From contig NZ_FKIF01000008.1 in assembly GCF_900078705.1 (NCBI RefSeq), positions 310,001-374,000 of the forward strand: DNA of 64,000 nt. The letters run 5' to 3'. Below, one piece after another: positions 58,092 through 64,000 of this stretch (within the stretch, counting starts at the first letter, position 1; each line of letters begins with the position of its first letter). The notes beneath the pieces were generated by a model. It was not told where the DNA came from. It ran no database searches and saw only the letters and a list, made by a program, of their open reading frames with translations. The position numbers and the translations under genes were made by a program. Source of the DNA: Bordetella ansorpii. Its GTDB lineage: Bacteria > Pseudomonadota > Gammaproteobacteria > Burkholderiales > Burkholderiaceae_B.

Positions 58092-59738
58092 TCAGTAGCG
58101 GCCGAACTGCGATTCGTCGGGGGCGTTCGCGCCCGCCAGCGCCAGCCGGCCGGTGGGCTCGACGGCGTGCAGTTCGGGCGCGCGGGCCGCCGCGGGCTTC
58201 GGCTTGTGGGCCGCGCGCACCGGGGCGCTGCCGCCGGCCAGCTTGAAGTACGACATGGCCTGTTGCAGTTGTTCGGCCTGCGAGCTCATTTCCTCGGCGG
58301 TGGCGGCCAATTCTTCCGAGCTGGAGGCGTTCTGCTGCGTGGTCAGGCTCAACTGGCCGACCGCGGCGTTGATCTGGCCCACGCCCGAGGACTGCTCTTC
58401 GGAGGCCGCCGTGATTTCCTGCACCAGATCGGAGGTCTTGCGGATGTTGGGCACCATCTGCTGCAGCAGTTTGCCGGCGCGTTCGGCCAGGTCCACGCTG
58501 GAGCTGGCGACGTCGCTGATTTCCTGGGCGGCCACCTGGCTGCGCTCGGCCAGCTTGCGCACTTCGGCCGCCACCACGGCGAAACCCTTGCCGTGCTCGC
58601 CGGCGCGCGCGGCCTCGATGGCGGCGTTCAGGGCCAGCAGGTTGGTCTGGTAGGCGATGTCGTCGATGATGCTGATCTTCTGCGCGATCTGCTTCATGGC
58701 CGCCACGGTGGACACCACGGCCTCGCCGCCCTCGGCGGCTTCGCTGGCGGCCTTGGTCGCCATGCTGTCGGTCACCTTGGCATTCTCGGTATTCTGCGCG
58801 ATGGAGGCGGTCATCTCTTCGATGGAGGCGCTGGTCTCTTCCACGCCGGCCGCCTGCTCGCTGGAGGCCTGGCTCAGCGACTGGGCGGTGGCGCTGACTT
58901 CCTCGGACGCGCTGGCAAGCGCTTCGGCGCTGCTGTTGACCTCCGACACCACCTGCGACAGCTTGCCGTTCATGTTCTTCAGCGCGGCCATCATGCTGGT
59001 GGTGTCGTTCTTGCGCGTGGCTACTTCGACGGTCAGGTCGCCGCTGGCGATGCGCTGCAGCACCGAGGCCGCGTACGACGGCTCGCCGCCCAGCACCTTG
59101 ATCAGGCCGCGGGTGATGAGCAGCGCCACCAGGGCGGCCAGCACGACGGAGGCGGCCGACAGTGTCATCACCAGCGTGCGCGTCTCGGCATAGACCACAT
59201 CGCCGCGGGTGTTGGATTCGTCCATCAGTTGGCCCTGGAACGTGGCGAAGTCCCGCAGCGCCGTCTCGACGGCACGGCTGGCCGCCGTCAGTTCGCTGAT
59301 GAGAAAGCGCTCGGCCTGCCCGCGATCCGTTTGCAGCAGCGTGTCGAACGTCTGCGCCTTGGCGGCAAGCGTGGCGCGTTGCGCGTTGATCGCCTTCAGC
59401 AACGCCTTGCCCTTCTCGGTGTTGACGGTGCGCTCCAGTTCGAGCAGGTTCCTGGCGCGCACTGCTTCGTTGTCCGCCAGGCGTTGCCGGCGGACGTCGA
59501 TCTCCGCGGGGTCGTTGGCCAGCAGGATGCCCATGTACTGCTGCCCGTCGTCGATGGAGCGTTGCAGGTTCTGGTTGGCCAGCACGATCTTGGGATAGCG
59601 GTCCTGCGTGACGTCGGTCAGTGCATCGTTGACGTCGTTCAGCCGCGTCAGGCTGAGTATGGAAATTCCCAGCAGCAGCAGAATGACGATGCCGAATCCA
59701 AGCGCCAGCCGGGTGGCGACTTTCATATTCCCGAACAT
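58092..59738 (-). CDS. Methyl-accepting chemotaxis protein with four-helix-bundle sensor
   Basis: A 548-residue protein. The first membrane helix is [21 protein letters not shown] helical periplasmic domain (about 35-190, 4HB type) includes [19 protein letters not shown]. The second membrane helix lies near 193-212 ([20 protein letters not shown]). HAMP and the long signalling hairpin follow, with the tip [40 protein letters not shown]. The C-terminal tail ends in ESQFGRY rather than the NWETF-type pentapeptide. A ribosome-binding site AAGGAG precedes the ATG. Confidence 0.96.
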   Translation of the reverse strand: MFGNMKVATRLALGFGIVILLLLGISILSLTRLNDVNDALTDVTQDRYPKIVLANQNLQRSIDDGQQYMGILLANDPAEIDVRRQRLADNEAVRARNLLELERTVNTEKGKALLKAINAQRATLAAKAQTFDTLLQTDRGQAERFLISELTAASRAVETALRDFATFQGQLMDESNTRGDVVYAETRTLVMTLSAASVVLAALVALLITRGLIKVLGGEPSYAASVLQRIASGDLTVEVATRKNDTTSMMAALKNMNGKLSQVVSEVNSSAEALASASEEVSATAQSLSQASSEQAAGVEETSASIEEMTASIAQNTENAKVTDSMATKAASEAAEGGEAVVSTVAAMKQIAQKISIIDDIAYQTNLLALNAAIEAARAGEHGKGFAVVAAEVRKLAERSQVAAQEISDVASSSVDLAERAGKLLQQMVPNIRKTSDLVQEITAASEEQSSGVGQINAAVGQLSLTTQQNASSSEELAATAEEMSSQAEQLQQAMSYFKLAGGSAPVRAAHKPKPAAARAPELHAVEPTGRLALAGANAPDESQFGRY

Positions 59739-59803
59739 GTAAAGCTCCTTGCCTTGGTGACTTGCCGGTTGTGGTTGCGGTGTGCCGTCCGATGGACGGG
59801 CGA

Positions 59804-61972
59804 TCATGTGGCGAGCCGGGAATGCTCGGCCGCGGTTGGGGTTCTTGCCTGTTCCATGAGCGCCGGCACATCCAGGATCAGCGCGACGTCGCCGCTGCCC
59901 AGGATGCTCGATCCGCTGATGCCGCGGACCTGCGCGAAGAGGCGTGACAGGGGCTTGATGACGGCCTGCGTTTCGCCCAGCAGCGTGTCGACCACCAGGC
60001 CGATGCGTTCGATGCCATGCCGCACCACGACGATGTTCTGGCGCGCGCCCGGTTTGCCGCCCAGGCCGAACATGTCGCGCAGGCGGATGAAGGGCAGCAC
60101 GCGGCCGCGCAGGTCGGTGTAGCTGCGGCCGGGCACGTCGTCGAAGGCCACGCATTCGTCGACCATGTCCAGCGGCAGCACGAAGCGCGAGGCGCCCACG
60201 CTGATCAGGAAGCCCTCGATGATGGCCAGCGTCAGCGGCAGGCGCACCACCACGGTGGTGCCCAGGCCGGGCCGGCTGGCGATCTCGACGCTGCCGCGCA
60301 GCGCCTCGATGTTGCGGCGGACCACGTCCATGCCCACGCCGCGCCCCGACAGGTCGGTGACCTGCTCGGCGGTGGAGAAGCCGGGTTCGAAGACCAGCTT
60401 GAAGACGTCCGCGTCGCTCAGTTCGCGGCCGGCTTCGACCAGGCCGCGCTGCACGGCCTTGGCCAGGATGCGGTCGCGGTCCAGGCCTCCGCCGTCGTCG
60501 CCGACCTCTATCACGATATGCCCGGATTCATGGCGCGCGTCCAGGGTGATCGTGCCCTGCGCGGGTTTGCCTTGCGCTGCGCGCGCCTCGGCGGTCTCGA
60601 TGCCGTGGTCCATGGCGTTGCGCACAAGGTGCGTCAGCGGATCGCTGATGCGCTCGACCACGGTCTTGTCCAGCTCGGTGTCCTCGCCGCGCACCACCAG
60701 CGCGATGTCCTTGCCCAGCGTGCGCGACACGTCGTGCACCACGCGGCGGAACCGGTTGAAGGTGCCGCCGATCTTGACCATGCGCAGTTGCAGGGCGTGA
60801 TCGCGCACCGACTCCACCAGGTCCGCGACCTGCGCACTGCATTCCTGCAGTTCGACGTTGCCCAGCCGGCGCGCGGCCAGGTTGGCGCCGGCCGATGCGG
60901 TGATCAGCTCGCCCACCAGGTTGATCAGGCGGTCGAGCTTGTCGGCATCGACACGGATCGATTGCGCGTGTTCCGATGGCTTGGCATCGCCCTGCGTGTT
61001 GGCGTTGGCGGACTTTTCCGGCGCGGCCGATGCGGGCGCCGCGGCGGCCTTGGCCACGACAGGCGCGGCGCCGGCGTGCGGGGGCACGGATGCGTCATCC
61101 GTCAGGCCGGCGTCGCATCCCGCCGTGGGCGGCATGGCCGTGCGCTGCGCGGCCGTCAGCGTCCCGCAGCGCACCAGCATGTCGGCCACCAGGCCAGGTT
61201 CCCCGCGCGCCTCGCACAGTTGCGCATAGGCTTCCTGGGGCGTGTCCGGCGGCAGGATGTGCACCGAGCAGTCGTCCACGATGAACTCGAACGTGCTCTC
61301 GATGGTGTGGCGGTCCGCGTCGGTGTCCAGGCCGATCTCGAAGCCCAGGTAGCAGGCTTCGGGATCCAGTCCGTCCAGCGGCGGCAGGTTGCGCAGGTCG
61401 CAGGCCACGCCGCTCAGGCGGCCCATGCGCTGCAGATAGCGCAGGAAGGAGAGCGGGTCCATGCCGTTGCGCAGTACGCCTTCGTCCAGCCGCAGCGAGA
61501 TGTGCCAGTGCCCGGCATCCGTGCGAGGCGTGCTGGCGCCGAGGCCGGCGGCGCTGGAGGTTTCCGTCCTGGCGTCCGCCGAGATCAGGTGGGCCGACAC
61601 CTGCCGCGCCAGTTCCGCGGCTTGCGCAGGCGCGTCCAGGCCGGCGGGATCGGGCATGCGTGCGGCTTCCTCGACCATCTGGCCGATGCAATCGCGGCAC
61701 GACAGCAAGAGGCCGATCAGGTCGCCGTCCAGCGCCATGCGGCCTTCGCGCACCTGATCCAGCAGGCTTTCCACGCCATGCGTGAATTCCACGATGGCGC
61801 CGATGCCGAACAGGCCGGCCGAGCCCTTGATGGTGTGCGCGGCGCGAAAGATCGCATTGATCTCGTCGGCCGGGTCGACGGCGTCGGGCACGTTCAACAG
61901 TGCCGCCTCCATCTCGGTCAGCAGCTCGCGGCTCTCGCTGATGAAGGTCTGCAGTGCCTGTTCCAGGTTCAT
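59804..61972 (-). CDS. cheA: CheA sensor histidine kinase
   Basis: A 722-residue protein. The Hpt domain has His46 in [16 protein letters not shown] middle region may include the P2 domain ([20 protein letters not shown]). The dimerisation helices start at [20 protein letters not shown]. The ATPase has the N box [12 protein letters not shown], then [11 protein letters not shown] and [20 protein letters not shown]. The C-terminal CheW-like domain has [12 protein letters not shown] and [14 protein letters not shown]. It phosphorylates CheY, CheB and probably the receiver-EAL protein. It is a complete kinase. Confidence 0.97.
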   Translation of the reverse strand: MNLEQALQTFISESRELLTEMEAALLNVPDAVDPADEINAIFRAAHTIKGSAGLFGIGAIVEFTHGVESLLDQVREGRMALDGDLIGLLLSCRDCIGQMVEEAARMPDPAGLDAPAQAAELARQVSAHLISADARTETSSAAGLGASTPRTDAGHWHISLRLDEGVLRNGMDPLSFLRYLQRMGRLSGVACDLRNLPPLDGLDPEACYLGFEIGLDTDADRHTIESTFEFIVDDCSVHILPPDTPQEAYAQLCEARGEPGLVADMLVRCGTLTAAQRTAMPPTAGCDAGLTDDASVPPHAGAAPVVAKAAAAPASAAPEKSANANTQGDAKPSEHAQSIRVDADKLDRLINLVGELITASAGANLAARRLGNVELQECSAQVADLVESVRDHALQLRMVKIGGTFNRFRRVVHDVSRTLGKDIALVVRGEDTELDKTVVERISDPLTHLVRNAMDHGIETAEARAAQGKPAQGTITLDARHESGHIVIEVGDDGGGLDRDRILAKAVQRGLVEAGRELSDADVFKLVFEPGFSTAEQVTDLSGRGVGMDVVRRNIEALRGSVEIASRPGLGTTVVVRLPLTLAIIEGFLISVGASRFVLPLDMVDECVAFDDVPGRSYTDLRGRVLPFIRLRDMFGLGGKPGARQNIVVVRHGIERIGLVVDTLLGETQAVIKPLSRLFAQVRGISGSSILGSGDVALILDVPALMEQARTPTAAEHSRLAT

Positions 61973-61982
61973 GGCGTTCTCG

Positions 61983-62333
61983 TCAGAAATCGGCGCTGGG
62001 CCGCGGCGCCTGCGTTTGCACGGCAGCCTTGCCCTGCGGGGTGTTCGACAGGTAGCCATCCAGGCCGAGCAGCGTCATGGCCTCGACCACCGCCACGCTA
62101 TGCCGCACCAGCCGCGTATCCATGCCCTGAGACTGTGCATAGCGCATGGTCGCCAGCAGGAGCTGCACGCCGGACGTGTCGATCTCGCTGACGCCGGACA
62201 GATCGATGTCCAGCGCCTGGGGCTCGGGCTGGCTGGCCAGGCCAGCCACCGTCCGCAGCAGTTGCTGGCGGGTATCCTGGGCGCGATAGATGTTCAGTTC
62301 GCCATCCAGGCGCAGCGTGTGAAAACGGACCAT
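61983..62333 (-). CDS. STAS domain protein (anti-sigma-factor-antagonist type)
   Basis: A 116-residue protein: LRLDGELNIYRAQDTRQQLL, then ALDIDLSGVSEIDTSGVQLL (with the serine of the D-[ST]-S-G motif), then LLATMRYAQSQGM and LLGLDGYL. STAS proteins act as phospho-switches; in chemosensory operons of this kind they are thought to take part in output or localisation. It lies between cheY and cheA. No kinase or phosphatase partner of the SpoIIAB/E type is seen in the window. Confidence 0.9.
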   Translation of the reverse strand: MVRFHTLRLDGELNIYRAQDTRQQLLRTVAGLASQPEPQALDIDLSGVSEIDTSGVQLLLATMRYAQSQGMDTRLVRHSVAVVEAMTLLGLDGYLSNTPQGKAAVQTQAPRPSADF

Positions 62334-62389
62334 CGGAACCTCCTGATACGGCAGATCGTGAAAGAAGCGGATCGGCAGCGCGTGGCGCC

Positions 62390-62761
62390 TCAGGGCGGCA
62401 GCAGCCGTTCGACGGCGCCCAGCAACTGCGCGGGCTGGAACGGCTTGACCATCCAGGCCTTGGCGCCCGCCAGTTGGCCTTCTTTCTTCTTGGCTTCCTG
62501 GTTCTCGGTGGTCAGCATCAGCACCGGCGTGAAGCGGTAGGCGGGCAGTTGCTTGACCGCTTTCAGGAAAGCGATGCCGTCCATGTTGGGCATGTTCACG
62601 TCGCTGATGATCAGGTGCACTTTCTGGCCACCGAGCTTGCGCAGCGCGTCCTGGCCGTCGCAGCCCTCGATCACGTCGTAGCCGGCGCCGCGCAGCGAGA
62701 TGCCCACGACCTGCCGCACCGAGGCGGAGTCGTCGACGATGAGAATGGTCTTGTTCGGCAT
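62390..62761 (-). CDS. cheY: CheY-like response regulator
   Basis: A 123-residue single-domain receiver: ILIVDDSASVRQ with Asp10/Asp11, the phospho-acceptor Asp54 in LIISDVNMPNMDG, Thr84/85 in VLMLTTEN, and Lys106 in WMVKPFQP. All functional residues are kept. It lacks an output domain. In this operon it may control flagella or, with STAS and EAL partners, another output. The start follows the preceding mcp gene by nine bases. Confidence 0.95.
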   Translation of the reverse strand: MPNKTILIVDDSASVRQVVGISLRGAGYDVIEGCDGQDALRKLGGQKVHLIISDVNMPNMDGIAFLKAVKQLPAYRFTPVLMLTTENQEAKKKEGQLAGAKAWMVKPFQPAQLLGAVERLLPP

Positions 62762-62769
62762 GGGGGTCC

Positions 62770-63909
62770 TCAGAAGAAAGTGATGTCCGCTTCGGCCTGT
62801 TGCGGAACAGGTGTCTGCTGCCGGTGCACGGCGCGTTCATCGGCCATGGCGTAGGTCTGTTCGAGCTCGCGCAGCAGCGGCTCGGCCGTGATCGGATGCA
62901 GTTCGTCGTCGTCGGCGCAGGCGGTGCCGTAGTCGCGCATGACTGCCGGCAGGCGATCAATGTTGGTCTGCACGTGGCTCATGATCTGGCTGACGCGGTC
63001 CTGGAATTGCAGTTGCACCAGTGCCTCGTTGACCTCGTCCTTGATGCCCTGGCTCTCCTGGCGCAGCAGTTCGGTCGTGCCCGACAGGTTCTCGGCGAAG
63101 TCATGGAAGCCCGACAGCACTTGCCGGATGGTGTCTTCCGAGGCCGCGATGGCCTGTTGCTCGTTGCGCGAGGACGCTTCGGCGGCGGCGCAGGTGGCCA
63201 CGATGGCCGAGCCGATCACGCGGATCTTCTCGGCGATGCGGCTGCCGGTCTCTTCGGACTGGCGTGATAGCGCTCTCACTTCCTGCGCCACCGTGGCGAA
63301 GCCGCGGCCCGTGTGGCCGGCGTGGGCGGCCTCGATGGCGGCGTTGACAGCCAGCAGATTGGTCTGCTGTGTAATCTGTGCGATGGCGCGAACCATTTCC
63401 TGCAGTTCGTCGACAAATCCTTGCAGGGTCTGCACCTTGTGCAGCATGTCCGCCTTGGCCTGAAGGCTTTCGCGCAGCGATGCCACGACGCCATCGAGCT
63501 GCCGCCGGCTGCGCGCCGAGATGGCCGCGGCGTTCTCGCCGCTGCCGCCCTGGTTCACGGACAGGTGCAGCGTCTGGTCCAGCCGCATGGAGATTTCGCC
63601 GAAACGCATCGAAAGCGCTTCGATGGCGGACGCCATTTGTTGCCGGGACGACTCGATCTGGCCCGACCACACCGGCGCAAGGTCGGCGCTGAAAGTTTCC
63701 AGGCCCTGAATATGCTGGTGCCGTTGGTCGGCACGCTGCCTTTGCCGGCGGCGCGCCAGCAGGCCGCTGGCCAGTCCTGCAAGAACCAGGACGGCGGCGG
63801 CGGCCAGGCCCGGGGCCCGCCAGGCATCGAACGCCGCGCAGCCGATGCCGCCAGCGGCGCCCAGTAACGGCGGCACGGTCCGCTCCGGGTCGAAACAGGT
63901 CAGGAACAT
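62770..63909 (-). CDS. Short methyl-accepting chemotaxis-type protein without periplasmic sensor domain
   Basis: A 379-residue protein. One or two N-terminal membrane segments ([33 protein letters not shown]) are followed directly by cytoplasmic helices. The signalling tip is [20 protein letters not shown] followed by [16 protein letters not shown]. The segment [20 protein letters not shown] near the C terminus is typical of a group of receptors linked to non-flagellar or accessory Che clusters. No HAMP or ligand-binding domain is visible, so it may sense the membrane or an intracellular cue. It is the first gene of the nine-gene minus-strand operon. Confidence 0.9.
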   Translation of the reverse strand: MFLTCFDPERTVPPLLGAAGGIGCAAFDAWRAPGLAAAAVLVLAGLASGLLARRRQRQRADQRHQHIQGLETFSADLAPVWSGQIESSRQQMASAIEALSMRFGEISMRLDQTLHLSVNQGGSGENAAAISARSRRQLDGVVASLRESLQAKADMLHKVQTLQGFVDELQEMVRAIAQITQQTNLLAVNAAIEAAHAGHTGRGFATVAQEVRALSRQSEETGSRIAEKIRVIGSAIVATCAAAEASSRNEQQAIAASEDTIRQVLSGFHDFAENLSGTTELLRQESQGIKDEVNEALVQLQFQDRVSQIMSHVQTNIDRLPAVMRDYGTACADDDELHPITAEPLLRELEQTYAMADERAVHRQQTPVPQQAEADITFF

Positions 63910-64000
63910 GGACGATTCCCTCCACGGGCTTTTGTCACGACTGGGTTAATAATTTGACGTTTGGTAACTTTTACGGCTCACTTCGCCGGGCGAGAACGGT
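63910..64000 (-). promoter_or_regulatory. Upstream region of the chemosensory operon
   Basis: The 91 bases before the first gene are AT-rich for this genome (for example TTAATAATTTGACGTTTGG near 63945) and probably contain the operon promoter. No clear regulator site can be named, and the window ends here. Confidence 0.4.

Noticed and set aside
58065-62191. Two plus-strand frames of about 700 codons opposite mcp and cheA
   Set aside because: They are antisense shadows of strongly conserved chemotaxis genes, with His/Gln/Arg-rich composition.

Overview
The window looks like a high-GC betaproteobacterium of the Alcaligenaceae (Bordetella/Achromobacter type). The pointers are two Bug-type tricarboxylate-transporter receptors, a GntP permease, the style of the HU protein and the chemosensory genes. 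It has two parts: a conjugative-element-like half (about 903-38590) and an ordinary chromosomal half (about 39000-64000). No tRNA, rRNA, CRISPR array, IS element or integrase was recognised.

Left edge (1-902): the 3' part of an endonuclease/exonuclease/phosphatase gene, a strong terminator hairpin, and the C-terminal half of an HU-type DNA-binding protein gene. The HU reading frame loses homology near 905, which I take as one border of foreign DNA, or at least of a rearrangement.

Accessory module (about 903-17200): DUF2958 protein, zinc-finger-like protein, arylmalonate-decarboxylase/maleate-isomerase-like enzyme, YkgJ-type protein, RES/Xre toxin-antitoxin pair, ssb, a redox-dead NrdH-like protein, a large ParB-like protein, DUF3560 protein, a secreted protein, a VbhA/Fic toxin-antitoxin pair, a DNA methyltransferase with a DUF6900 partner, several orphans, and a ParE-type pair. 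Many of these genes are preceded by long GC-rich structured leaders. They fall into two related families, and both families start with the same anchor motif (ACC[GT]TA[CT]CACGGCG-like).

Conjugation module (17286-38256, all minus strand). Read in transcription order it holds a MobC-like ribbon-helix-helix protein, TrbM/KikA, VirB1-VirB11 with a KfrB-domain protein inserted between VirB8 and VirB9, a phosphoribosyltransferase-HAD fusion, a small orphan, a winged-helix Rep-like protein, a candidate origin (three iteron-like repeats and a perfect DnaA box), a second KfrB-domain protein, StbA/StbB/StbC-like proteins, a TrwB-type coupling protein and a TrwC-type (MobF) relaxase-helicase. The backbone resembles IncW/IncN-type MPF-T systems. 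The Fic toxin in the accessory module carries the same KfrB-like domain at its C terminus.

Chromosomal part (39100-64000): FrnE/DsbA-like oxidoreductase; GntP permease; YitT-like membrane protein; a LysR-Bug-DadA-D-aminoacylase locus that fits N-acyl-D-amino-acid use; small envelope proteins; a DUF115-like plus GT4 glycosyltransferase pair; a second endonuclease/exonuclease/phosphatase protein; a short MetE-like protein with its own Bug receptor; and a nine-gene minus-strand chemosensory operon (MCP, CheY, STAS, CheA, MCP, CheW, receiver-EAL, CheR, CheB).
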